Assembly (NCBI RefSeq): GCF_026339875.1 | Contig: NZ_JAPEPZ010000001.1 | Coordinates: 2,914,001-2,978,000 of the forward strand | Source: Streptomyces sp. NBC_01571 | GTDB taxonomy: Bacteria; Actinomycetota; Actinomycetes; Streptomycetales; Streptomycetaceae | Direction: 5' to 3' | DNA: 64,000 nucleotides | Notes under the pieces: generated by a model | What the model was told of the DNA's origin: nothing | Seen by the model: only the letters and a program-made list of their open reading frames with translations | Databases searched by the model: none | Program-made: the position numbers and the translations under genes | Shown: in pieces, positions 1-7,406 of the stretch | Position numbering within the stretch: the first letter of the stretch is position 1 | How the letters are laid out: every line of letters starts with the position of its first letter

Positions 1-1026
1 GCCCTCGTCGTGCGGGTAGTCGCTGCCCCACATGATCTTGTCGAGGCCGATGCGGTCGCGCAGCGGCACCTCGTGCGGGCGCATGAAGCTCGCGCCGACC
101 CAGCAGTTCTCGCGCCAGACCTGGGAGGGCCGCTCGCCCATCGAGTCCCCGAGGCCCGCGCCGAACTTGGCTTCGGCGGTGGACGCCTTCGTACCGGCGG
201 CGACCAGTCGCCCGTGGTAGTAGTCCAGCATGTCGAGCACTCCGGGGATCCAGCCCGAGCCCTGCTCGGTCAGCACCAGCTTCAGACCGGGGTGCCGGCG
301 GAACGCGCCGCCGAAGACCAGGTGCCACAGCGCCCGGTGCGAGAACCATGTCGTCTCCACCATGAAGACCGCCCGTGCGGCCGGCTCGTCGCCCAGCGGC
401 GGCGACGCGGAACCCGCGTGGTGGTTCACGGGGACGCCCAGCTCGGCACAGGCCGCCCAGATCGGGTCGTACGCCGTGGAGTGCAGCTCGGGCAGGCCCG
501 ACCCCGGGGGCGTGCCGGGCAGCAGGAGACCGCCGGTGAGACCCGCGTCGGCCGCGCGGCGGATCTCCCCCACCGCCTCGTCGACGTCGTTCAGGAGGAT
601 CTGGAACACACCCGCCCGGCGACCCGGCGCGGCCGCGCAGAAGTCCGCCAGCCACCGGTTGTGGGCGCGCAGCCCGGCCCACCGCTGTGCGAACTCCCGT
701 GCCGTGGGCGCGGGCGCCGTCAGGGACGCCGACGGGAAGAAGGGCGGGATGGTGTTCGGGAAGACGACCTCCGCGACGATGCCGTCCCGCTCGAGTTCCG
801 CGAGGCGCCGCTCGGAGTTCCAGTTCCTGTCCGCGGTGTCGGCGAGCAGGTCCTGGTAGGGGTTGACGTAGGCGGCCGCCCACGCGTCGAACGCCTCGTG
901 GTGCTCCTTCTCCAGGTAGGGCCTGTAGTCGAGGAGATCCGCGCCCGCGTGGCAGTCGGCAGATATCACCGTGTACCGGTCGTCGTCCAGGGACGGCGCA
1001 GAGGTGCCGGGGGGTGCCGGGGTCAC
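1..1026 (-). CDS. ACMSD-type amidohydrolase, partial (C-terminus outside window)
   Basis: Only the first 342 codons lie in the window; the C-terminus runs off the left edge. The start is a GTG overlapping the TGA of the upstream gene (GTGA), with a G-rich Shine-Dalgarno-like run just before it. The product has the hallmarks of the amidohydrolase-related (amidohydro_2, ACMSD-like) TIM-barrel family: a metal-binding DCHAG motif at residues 24-28 and a GSDYPHDEG motif, carrying the usual catalytic Asp, at the truncated edge. Family members are metal-dependent decarboxylases or hydrolases of aromatic or dicarboxylic acids. It is a clear paralogue of the next gene upstream, so the pair may form a hetero-oligomer or act in sequence; that is inference. 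The substrate cannot be told from the sequence. Confidence 0.85.
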   Translation of the reverse strand, partial: MTPAPPGTSAPSLDDDRYTVISADCHAGADLLDYRPYLEKEHHEAFDAWAAAYVNPYQDLLADTADRNWNSERRLAELERDGIVAEVVFPNTIPPFFPSASLTAPAPTAREFAQRWAGLRAHNRWLADFCAAAPGRRAGVFQILLNDVDEAVGEIRRAADAGLTGGLLLPGTPPGSGLPELHSTAYDPIWAACAELGVPVNHHAGSASPPLGDEPAARAVFMVETTWFSHRALWHLVFGGAFRRHPGLKLVLTEQGSGWIPGVLDMLDYYHGRLVAAGTKASTAEAKFGAGLGDSMGERPSQVWRENCWVGASFMRPHEVPLRDRIGLDKIMWGSDYPHDEG

Positions 1027-2306
1027 GGGGTGGCCCCCAGTACGGGGAAGTCGTGGTCCGTGAGCCAGTGGCGGCCCACTTCGCGGGAGCGTGCCCAGGA
1101 CGCCGTCACGGCCGCCTGGTCCTCGGACTGGCCGAGGTCGGCGGGGGTCGGGCCGATGCGCCGGGCGAGCGGGGCCAGTTTCGCGGTGTCGAAGCCGAAG
1201 ACCTCGGCGGCCGCGAGACCGAGTATGCGGCGGGTCTCCGCCACCGGGATGTCGTGGAACGTTCTCGACAGCCACGCGCGCGTGTCGGGCCAGGTGCCCT
1301 CGGGATGCGGGAAGTCGCTGCCCCAGAGGATGTTGTCGACGCCGATCTCGTAGCGCTGGGCGAGTTCGCGCCGCTTGGTGTTGGTGGCGCAGACGAACAC
1401 CTGGCGGTCCAGGTACTCGTGCGGGGGACGCTTCAGCTCCGCGAAGGGCGACAGCTTCTTGCCGCCGTGCGCGCCGAGGTAGAGACGGTCCATGAACCAG
1501 AGGAGGTTCGGCAGCCACCAGCAGCCCGACTCCGCGACGCCGAACCTGAGGCCCGGGTGCCGCTCGAAGACTCCCGACCAGAGCAGGAACCACAGCGGAC
1601 GCGCCGGCCACCAGGTCACCTCGCTCACATAGATTCCGAGGTGGTCGCCGTACTCGTGGCGCGGCGCCGCCCCGGAGTGGGTGACCACCGGGAGCCCGCA
1701 CTCGGCGGCCGCGGCCCACACGGGGTCGTAGCGGCGGTCGTGGTAGGGCTCCTTGTCGACCCACATGGCGGGGATCATCAGGGCGCCGAGCCCCGACTCC
1801 TTGGCGCGGTACACCTCCGCGACGACCCGCTCGGTCTGCGCCGTGACGGGCAGCAGGGCGACCCCGCAGTGCCGTTCGGGGTTCTCGCCCACGAACTCGG
1901 CGAGCCAGCGGTTGTGCGCCTGGGCACCCGCCATGCCCAGCGCCGGGTCCTGGTCGCCGGAGAGACCGAGGCCCACGCCGAAGGGGGCGGCCGTCCGGCT
2001 GTCCACGGCGTCGGCGTCCGGGAAGACCACCTCCCCGGCCACCCCGTCGCCGTCCAGCTCCTTCAGGCGCTGCCCGGTGTCCCAACCGCCGCGCAGACCC
2101 TCCTCGTTGTCCTGGAACCACTTGTCCGCGAACGCCTCGTTGCGGACGCCGAGCCGTGTCATCTCCTCGCGGCGCCGGTCCCGGCCCGCGAGGAACTCGT
2201 CGAAGTCCCGGTGGAAACGGGAGTCGAGATAGGGCCGGTACTCCTCGGTGGGGAGCCCGGCATGGCAGTCGGAGGAGATGATCAGATAGGGATCCAGGTC
2301 GGGCAT
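1023..2306 (-). CDS. ACMSD-type amidohydrolase
   Basis: 427-residue metal-dependent amidohydrolase-related protein with a TIM-barrel fold. Visible motifs are DCHAG at 13-17 (first-strand metal ligands), VVTHSG with H210, and GSDFPHPEG with D331, the usual catalytic aspartate. Length and motif order fit the ACMSD/gamma-resorcylate decarboxylase-like branch, which removes CO2 from or hydrolyses small acids. The ATG chosen gives a normal family N-terminus; a longer open frame upstream only overlaps the neighbouring SDR gene. It is second-last in a four-gene minus-strand operon (ADC-family protein, SDR, this gene, paralogue) and overlaps the paralogue by 4 bp. Function within the family is not assignable; a catabolic or tailoring role on a keto or aromatic acid is inference. 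Confidence 0.88.
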   Translation of the reverse strand: MPDLDPYLIISSDCHAGLPTEEYRPYLDSRFHRDFDEFLAGRDRRREEMTRLGVRNEAFADKWFQDNEEGLRGGWDTGQRLKELDGDGVAGEVVFPDADAVDSRTAAPFGVGLGLSGDQDPALGMAGAQAHNRWLAEFVGENPERHCGVALLPVTAQTERVVAEVYRAKESGLGALMIPAMWVDKEPYHDRRYDPVWAAAAECGLPVVTHSGAAPRHEYGDHLGIYVSEVTWWPARPLWFLLWSGVFERHPGLRFGVAESGCWWLPNLLWFMDRLYLGAHGGKKLSPFAELKRPPHEYLDRQVFVCATNTKRRELAQRYEIGVDNILWGSDFPHPEGTWPDTRAWLSRTFHDIPVAETRRILGLAAAEVFGFDTAKLAPLARRIGPTPADLGQSEDQAAVTASWARSREVGRHWLTDHDFPVLGATP

Positions 2307-2317
2307 CGCCCGCCTCC

Positions 2318-3202
2318 TCAGTCCAGGATGAAGGGTTCGAGGTACGACGGGTCCGCGCGGTCGAGCATCGACTGCGAGCGCGCGCGGATCTGCCGGTCGC
2401 TGTGCTCGCTCTCCGGCAGCAGCCAGAAGCGGTCCGCCCCGATGCCGTCCGCCACCAGGTCGGCGACCTCCTCGACCGGTGTGAACCGCACCTCCCGACC
2501 CGCCTCCCTCATCGCGGCCTCCCACTGGTCGAGGCCGCGGTACGGGGTCCTGCGCGGCCGCTGCTTCGCGTACCGCGACGGCCGGTTGCGGTGCGACTCC
2601 CACAGCCCGGTACGGAGCATGTGCGGCCCGGGGAAGAGCACGGACGCCCCCACGCGCGACTGCTCCGCCTTCAGATGCGCGTAGAGGGACTCGGTCATCG
2701 TCACGACGGCGGCCTTGGTGACGGCGTAGACGGAGGCCGTGGGCAGCGGGGCGATCCCGCCGTCACCGGACGAGGTGTTGACGACGTGCCCCGGCTCTCC
2801 CCCGGCGATCATCCTCGGCACGAACGCCTGGATGCCGTGGAAGACACCCCAGACGTTGACGGCGAAGGCCCACTTCCAGTCGTTCGGGTCGTGCTCCCAC
2901 ATCCGGCCCTCGGCGCCGGAGCCGACCCCGGCGTTGTTGCACAGGACATGTACGGCGCCGTACCTCCCGTAGACGTCCTCGGCGAGCGCGACGACGTCCG
3001 CGCGCTCCCCGACGTCGACCACGCGCGCGTGCACGTCGGCCCCGTCCTGGCGCAGCCCGCTCGCGGCCTTCTCCAGGGCGCTCTCCTCGATGTCCGCGAG
3101 GACCACCTTCAGACCGTCGGCCGCGAACCGCCGTGCCATGGCCAGCCCGATGCCGCTCGCCGCGCCGGTGACGACGGCGACCTGTCCCGCCCGCAGCCGC
3201 AT
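2318..3202 (-). CDS. SDR family NAD(P)-dependent oxidoreductase
   Basis: 294-residue classical short-chain dehydrogenase with a Rossmann fold. The cofactor motif TGAASGIG is at 12-19, NNAG at 89-92, the active-site Ser near 144-145, and the catalytic Y159-xxx-K163. An acidic residue after strand 2 (LADIEE) suggests NAD(H) preference. The C-terminal stretch is somewhat longer than in minimal 250-residue SDRs. Its ATG overlaps the stop of the ADC-family gene by one base, and it is followed 11 bp later by the amidohydrolases, so it is probably co-transcribed and oxidises or reduces an intermediate of the same unknown pathway. The substrate is unknown. Confidence 0.9.
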   Translation of the reverse strand: MRLRAGQVAVVTGAASGIGLAMARRFAADGLKVVLADIEESALEKAASGLRQDGADVHARVVDVGERADVVALAEDVYGRYGAVHVLCNNAGVGSGAEGRMWEHDPNDWKWAFAVNVWGVFHGIQAFVPRMIAGGEPGHVVNTSSGDGGIAPLPTASVYAVTKAAVVTMTESLYAHLKAEQSRVGASVLFPGPHMLRTGLWESHRNRPSRYAKQRPRRTPYRGLDQWEAAMREAGREVRFTPVEEVADLVADGIGADRFWLLPESEHSDRQIRARSQSMLDRADPSYLEPFILD

Positions 3203-3999
3203 CAGACGCTCCCCTCGGGAGGCCCGTCGAGCAGCTGCCGCGGATCGTCGTAGCGCTGGTGGGCGTAGGGCAGCAGGGCCCGCGCGTCGACGCGCTCGAC
3301 GACCTTGCCCCGTTGGTCGGTGGTCTTCTCGCCGAGGGTGATCCCGACGAGCTCGCGGACGGGAAGGTCGGCCACCGGGTCGTACATCGACTCGCGCAGG
3401 ACCACGTCCCCGGTGACGCGCTCCAGCCGGCGCACTCTCTCCTCGCGCACGCAGTGCACGAGGACGGGGTCGGCGTCGAAGCCCGAACCATCCACGGCGG
3501 GGAGGAACTTGAAGTAGAAGTCGGTCCTCCGGGAGGGCTCGGGCAACGGCAGGTCACCGCTCACCGCGCCGCGCACCTCGACGAACGCGATGCCGTGCCG
3601 GGCGAGCGTGGCGCGCACCACGAGACCGTCCCGCTCGACCGTCACCTCGCCGAGCTTCTTGGGCTCGCCGAAGACCTCGCGGCCACCGGTCAGGGCGCGT
3701 TCGTGGGTCATCGGCATCACGAGCGGGTACCAGCCCTCGACCCCGTCGTGCGCCGCGGCGACGGCGAACGAGCCGGCGCCCAACGGGTATCCGGGCAGGT
3801 CGACCTTGCTGATGTTCACCCGCGCCAGCGGCCGCGCGGTGGGTTTGAGCGGGGGCGGCAGGACCGCCGCGACCGCGTCCGGATCGCTCTCCCAGACGGC
3901 CACCACACCGGTGGACCAGATGTCGGGGAGCCTGGCGCTCGCGGCGCGCGCGGCGGTGATCTCCGCCTCGCTGCGCGCGCCGTACCTCACTCGTGCCAT
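3202..3999 (-). CDS. Acetoacetate decarboxylase (ADC) family protein
   Basis: 265-residue member of the acetoacetate-decarboxylase-like fold. The segment EPKKLGE at 112-118 matches the family's Schiff-base lysine region (Lys115-Lys116 in the clostridial enzyme), so catalysis through a lysine imine is plausible. Proteins of this family include true decarboxylases and many aldolase or dehydratase-like relatives, so the reaction here is open. It is the first gene of the minus-strand operon and is divergent from a TetR regulator, with a perfect 19-bp palindrome in the shared 99-bp intergenic region. A purine-rich AGAAGGGCGG Shine-Dalgarno lies upstream of the ATG. ADC-like fold plus SDR plus amidohydrolases suggests turnover of a beta-keto or aromatic acid (inference). 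Confidence 0.85.
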   Translation of the reverse strand: MARVRYGARSEAEITAARAASARLPDIWSTGVVAVWESDPDAVAAVLPPPLKPTARPLARVNISKVDLPGYPLGAGSFAVAAAHDGVEGWYPLVMPMTHERALTGGREVFGEPKKLGEVTVERDGLVVRATLARHGIAFVEVRGAVSGDLPLPEPSRRTDFYFKFLPAVDGSGFDADPVLVHCVREERVRRLERVTGDVVLRESMYDPVADLPVRELVGITLGEKTTDQRGKVVERVDARALLPYAHQRYDDPRQLLDGPPEGSV

Positions 4000-4029
4000 G
4001 TCGTACCGCCCTTCTCTGATGGGCCGTCA

Positions 4030-4048
4030 GCTGTAACACAGTTACAGC
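4030..4048. promoter_or_regulatory. Perfect inverted repeat, candidate TetR operator
   Basis: The sequence gctgtaacacagttacagc consists of two perfect 8-bp arms around a 3-bp centre. This is a typical TetR-dimer site, placed between the divergent ADC-family operon and the TetR gene. It overlaps TTACAG (4042-4047), which sits 16 bp before TAAATA (4064-4069), a plausible -35/-10 for the TetR gene. Autorepression and control of the operon are inferred. Confidence 0.7.
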
Positions 4049-4098
4049 AGACCTCGCGAAGGGTAAATACGCGTGCACGAAACGGACTTGGGGGCGTC

Positions 4099-4716
4099 AT
4101 GACGAGACCGGCAGTCAGCCGCGAGACGGTCCTCGACGCTGCCGGGGCCCTGGTGAGGCTGCACGGCCCGGACGCCCTGACGATGCGCAGGCTCGCGGCC
4201 GAACTGGGCACGGCGGTCACCTCGATCTACTGGCACGTCGGCAACCGCGAGTCGCTGCTGGACGCACTGGTCGAACGGACCGTCGCCGACCTCGGCGAGA
4301 TCCGGCCCACCGGGCGCACCCCGGCGGCACGTGTCGTGTCGGTGGCCCGCGCCCTGCGCCGCCAACTGCGTGAGCATCCGCACCTCATCGCGATGGTGCA
4401 CGAACGCGGGCTGACGGAACGGATGTTCCTGCCCGCGCAGCAGGCGCTGGTGCGCGAGGTGCGCGCGGCGGGGCTGCGGGGCGCGCGCGCCGCCCGGGTC
4501 GTGCGGGCCGTGCAGTTCCAGGTCGTCGGGCACGTCCTGGTCGAACGCAACCGCGAGCGCGCTCCGGCTCAGCGTCCCGGTGAGGAGGAGCTGTGGGGGG
4601 CGCGCACCGCCGAGTGCGACCCGGCGCTCGCGCGGGCGCTGGCGGGACCGGTCGACACCGACCGGCTGTTCACGGCGTCCGTCAAGGCGCTGGTGGCCGG
4701 GTTGTTGACGCCGTAG
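4099..4716 (+). CDS. TetR/AcrR family transcriptional regulator
   Basis: 205-residue DNA-binding repressor. The N-terminal helix-turn-helix spans roughly residues 28-47, with the family pattern of LTMRRLAAELG followed by SIYWHVGNRESLL. The C-terminal helical domain is the ligand-binding and dimerisation part and resembles the TetR_C tetracycline-repressor-like type. The ATG start is preferred over the much longer upstream open frame, because that frame runs antisense through the ADC gene. It is transcribed away from the ADC/SDR/amidohydrolase operon and very likely controls it and itself through the palindrome at 4030-4048. The inducer is unknown but may be a substrate of that operon. Confidence 0.9.
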   Translation: MTRPAVSRETVLDAAGALVRLHGPDALTMRRLAAELGTAVTSIYWHVGNRESLLDALVERTVADLGEIRPTGRTPAARVVSVARALRRQLREHPHLIAMVHERGLTERMFLPAQQALVREVRAAGLRGARAARVVRAVQFQVVGHVLVERNRERAPAQRPGEEELWGARTAECDPALARALAGPVDTDRLFTASVKALVAGLLTP

Positions 4717-4785
4717 GAGGCGGCCCGGCCCCGGCGGGCGCGCGGAGTCCGGGGGCGGGGCTGTCGGTCGTGGCCCGTATCCTCA

Positions 4786-5832
4786 ATGACCATGCTCGAA
4801 GACCTGACGACCGCAGCGTCCCCAGCCTCCTGGCCGGCCGCGTATCCGCAGGGGTACGCGGTCGTCGACGTGGAGACCACCGGCCTGGCCCGGGACGACC
4901 GGATAATCTCGGCCGCCGTCTACCGGCTGGACGCGCGCGGCGAGGTCGAGGACCACTGGTACACGACGGTCAACCCGGAGCGGGACCCGGGCCCGGTGTG
5001 GATCCACGGTCTGACGAGCGACGTACTCGAAGGAGCCCCGCTCTTCCAGGACATCGCCGAGGAGTTCGCCGCCCGGCTAGACGGCCGCGTCCTCGTCGCG
5101 CACAATGCCGTCTTCGACTGGTCGATGATCGCGCGGGAGTACGCGCGCGCCGAGCGTGAGGCGCCGGTGCGTCAGCGGCTGTGCACCATCGCGCTCTCCA
5201 AGGAGCTGGGCCTTCCGCTGCCCAACCACAAGCTGGAGTCGCTGGCCGCGCATTTCGGCGTCGTGCAGCAGCGCGCGCACCACGCGCTGGACGACGCGCG
5301 GGTGCTGGCCGAGGCGTTCCGGCCGAGCCTGCGGGCGGCCGCGCGCGAGGGGATCCGGCTGCCGTTGCTGGAGTGCCGGCCGCTCAAGGAGTGGTCGGAA
5401 AGCCCCGCCGCGCCCCGCGTCGGGCGGCAGTCCGGCGGGTACGGGGACGGGTCCTCCGGAGGCGGATACGGGGGCGGCTACGGGTCCGGGGGAGGCTATC
5501 CGTCGGGGAGTTGGCGCCCCTCACGCAAACGCCCCGCATGCCCCTATCCCAACCCAGGACGTTACGAACCGGGTGAACCGCTCAAGCAGGGCATGCGGGT
5601 GGCGTTCTCCGGGGACACGTCCGTCGACCGCGAGCTGCTGGAGGACCGTGCCGTCGAGGCCGGCCTGCACGTGGCGACGAGCCTGTCCCGGCTGACCAGC
5701 CTGCTCGTCACGAACGATCCGGACTCCGGCACGTCCAAGGTGGTCAAGGCCCGGCAGTTCGGCACGCCGGTGATCGACGAGGCGGCGTTCGGCCAGCTGC
5801 TGCGGGACGTGGAAGCGGCACCGGCCAGGTGA
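4786..5832 (+). CDS. DEDDh 3'-5' exonuclease with C-terminal BRCT domain
   Basis: 348 residues in three parts. Residues 22-185 form a DnaQ-like exonuclease: D28 and E30 (motif DVETTG), D111 (HNAVFD) and H165...D170 (HHALDDA) make up the full DEDDh metal-binding set, so the nuclease should be active. Residues about 200-240 are a Gly/Ser/Tyr-rich flexible linker. Residues about 262-340 resemble a BRCT domain (GMRVAFSGDTSVDRE... LVTNDP), as in NAD-dependent ligase or replication factor C. Streptomyces genomes annotate similar proteins as DEDDh exonucleases. A role in DNA repair or proofreading is likely, with BRCT giving recruitment to DNA ends or partners; the exact pathway is inferred. Confidence 0.88.
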   Translation: MTMLEDLTTAASPASWPAAYPQGYAVVDVETTGLARDDRIISAAVYRLDARGEVEDHWYTTVNPERDPGPVWIHGLTSDVLEGAPLFQDIAEEFAARLDGRVLVAHNAVFDWSMIAREYARAEREAPVRQRLCTIALSKELGLPLPNHKLESLAAHFGVVQQRAHHALDDARVLAEAFRPSLRAAAREGIRLPLLECRPLKEWSESPAAPRVGRQSGGYGDGSSGGGYGGGYGSGGGYPSGSWRPSRKRPACPYPNPGRYEPGEPLKQGMRVAFSGDTSVDRELLEDRAVEAGLHVATSLSRLTSLLVTNDPDSGTSKVVKARQFGTPVIDEAAFGQLLRDVEAAPAR

Positions 5833-5902
5833 CCGGGCACCGCCGGCGCGCCCTCGGGTGACCGGCGCCCGCGCTGGCGACCGGGCGCACGCCGCGGTGG
5901 CC

Positions 5903-6060
5903 GACGCACGTACGGATGACCGGCGCACGTACGGATGACCGGCGACCGACCGGCGCACCGGTGACCGGTCGACTTACGAGCGACCGACCGGCCCACCCCT
6001 GACAGATCCACGTGCGGGCGACCGACCGGCGTACGGGTGACAGACCGACGTACGGGTGAT
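5903..6060. repeat. Degenerate 19-20 bp direct-repeat array
   Basis: This non-coding gap between the exonuclease and the Cys-rich gene holds several diverged copies of a unit built on cgcacgtacggatgaccgg. Two adjacent copies (about 5905-5923 and 5924-5942) are almost identical. Further variants containing gaccgaccggcgtacgggtg occur up to 6060. The GACCG and TACGG words recur through the whole 5833-6066 gap. There are no unique spacers and no coding signal. It looks like a decayed minisatellite. Confidence 0.6.
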
Positions 6061-6122
6061 TGGCGCGCGACTCGCCCGGCGCCCGCTCGCCGGTGCCGCG
6101 TCGGCCCCGCACCCTGTGGCGC

Positions 6123-6356
6123 ATGGCCAGATGCGAAGTATGCGGCAATGACTACGGCATGACGTTCGAAGTGCACGCGCAGGGCGCGGTGCACGTCTTC
6201 GACTGCTTCTCCTGCGCGATCCACCGGATGGCCCCGATCTGCGAGCACTGTCGTGTCCAGATCATCGGCCAGGGGGTCGAGGTCGAGGGCCACTGGTTCT
6301 GCGGAGCCCACTGCGCCCGCGCGGAGGGGAGGGTGGGGATCATCGACAAGGTGTGA
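6123..6356 (+). CDS. Small Cys-rich putative zinc-binding protein
   Basis: 77-residue cytosolic protein with four regularly placed metal-binding pairs: C4-C7, C28-C31, C40-C43 and C60/C64 with H63. The pattern suggests two treble-clef or zinc-ribbon-like knuckles. Similar short actinobacterial proteins are often annotated as prokaryotic-metallothionein-like or hypothetical. The ATG immediately before the first CxxC pair is preferred; a TTG further upstream would add residues coded by the repeat array. It lies between the exonuclease and SURF1, 67 bp before the latter. Function is unknown; zinc storage, a DNA/RNA-binding adaptor or a metallochaperone are all possible. Confidence 0.75.
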   Translation: MARCEVCGNDYGMTFEVHAQGAVHVFDCFSCAIHRMAPICEHCRVQIIGQGVEVEGHWFCGAHCARAEGRVGIIDKV

Positions 6357-6423
6357 GCCGGAGCCCGGCCCTCGGCGGGACCCTCCCGTCGAGGGCCGAA
6401 TCGTGCCGAGTACCGTCAATGGG

Positions 6424-7215
6424 GTGTACCGCTTCCTGTTGTCCCGGCAGTGGGTGATTCTCACCCTCGTGGCCCTCGCCCTCATCCCGACGATGATCAA
6501 GCTGGGCTTCTGGCAGCTGCACCGGCATGAGCACAAGGTCGCGCTGAACGCGGTGATCTCCGCCTCGCTGTCCGCGAAGCCGGTACCCGCCGAGTCGCTC
6601 ACCGCGCCGGGACGGCTCGTCCCGCACGACGACCTGTACCGCCGGGTGACCGCCAAGGGGACCTACGACACCGCGCACGAGGTCGTCGTACGGCGCCGCA
6701 CCAACGCGGACGGCGAGGTCGGCTTCCACGTCCTGACCCCCTTCGACCTGGACGACGGACGGGTGCTGATGGTCAACCGGGGCTGGATCCCGGCGAACGG
6801 CGCGCAGACCGCGTTCCCGAGGATCCCGGCGCCCGCGAAGGGCGAGGTCACCGTCACCGGACGGCTGATGCCGGACGAGACGACCGGTGCCAGCGGTATC
6901 AAGAACGTCGCGGGGCTGCCCGACCGTCAGGTCATGCTGATCAGCAGCGGGCAGCAGGCGAGGAGCCTCGGCAAGCAGGTCCTGGGCGGCTACATCGAGC
7001 AGACCGCGCCCGCCCCCAAGGGCGACTCGCCCGAGCTGCTCCCCGACCCCGAGCACGGCGACATCGGCCCGCACATGGCGTACGCGATCCAGTGGTGGCT
7101 CTTCTCCGCGGGCGTTCCCGTGGGCTGGGTGGTCCTGGTCCGCCGCGAACGCCGTGAGCGCGCGACGGCCGCCACCGCCGAGACAGCGCCGGAACCGGCA
7201 CCGGCCGCCGTTTAG
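6424..7215 (+). CDS. SURF1 family cytochrome c oxidase biogenesis protein
   Basis: 263 residues from the GTG chosen (MYRFLLSRQW...). One transmembrane helix near the N-terminus (about 9-27) and a second near 225-245, flanking a periplasm-facing domain, is the standard SURF1 (Shy1) architecture. GFWQLHRHEHK after TM1 and NRGWIPANG in the middle are typical family segments. SURF1 helps assemble haem a3/CuB cytochrome c oxidase. An alternative GTG at 6403 has a better-placed GAGGG Shine-Dalgarno. The 6424 start instead has TACCGT eight bases upstream and could be read from a near-leaderless mRNA. The C-terminus is Ala/Pro/Glu-rich and runs into a short tandem repeat that spans the stop codon. 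Confidence 0.88.
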   Translation: MYRFLLSRQWVILTLVALALIPTMIKLGFWQLHRHEHKVALNAVISASLSAKPVPAESLTAPGRLVPHDDLYRRVTAKGTYDTAHEVVVRRRTNADGEVGFHVLTPFDLDDGRVLMVNRGWIPANGAQTAFPRIPAPAKGEVTVTGRLMPDETTGASGIKNVAGLPDRQVMLISSGQQARSLGKQVLGGYIEQTAPAPKGDSPELLPDPEHGDIGPHMAYAIQWWLFSAGVPVGWVVLVRRERRERATAATAETAPEPAPAAV

Positions 7216-7282
7216 ACCACGCCGGAACGGCACCGGCCACCGTGCAGGCCACGCCGGAACGGCCCCGGCCCGTGCGGTCCAC
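7185..7282. repeat. Short imperfect tandem repeat across the SURF1 stop codon
   Basis: Three diverged copies of a unit containing ccggaacggcaccggcc occur at the SURF1 C-terminus and in the following spacer. The first copy encodes the Pro-Glu-Pro-Ala tail of SURF1; the other two are non-coding. This suggests expansion of a GC-rich minisatellite around a stop codon. Confidence 0.5.
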
Positions 7283-7406
7283 GCCCGCCCGCGGGAGCGT
7301 TTCTCCCCGCCCGGCGCCGCGGACGGTCCACGGCGGAACGTCCCCCGGTTCACCCGGTCGGCCCCCGACCCGATTGGCCCCGGCCCCTGCCGGGAACCCG
7401 CCCCAC

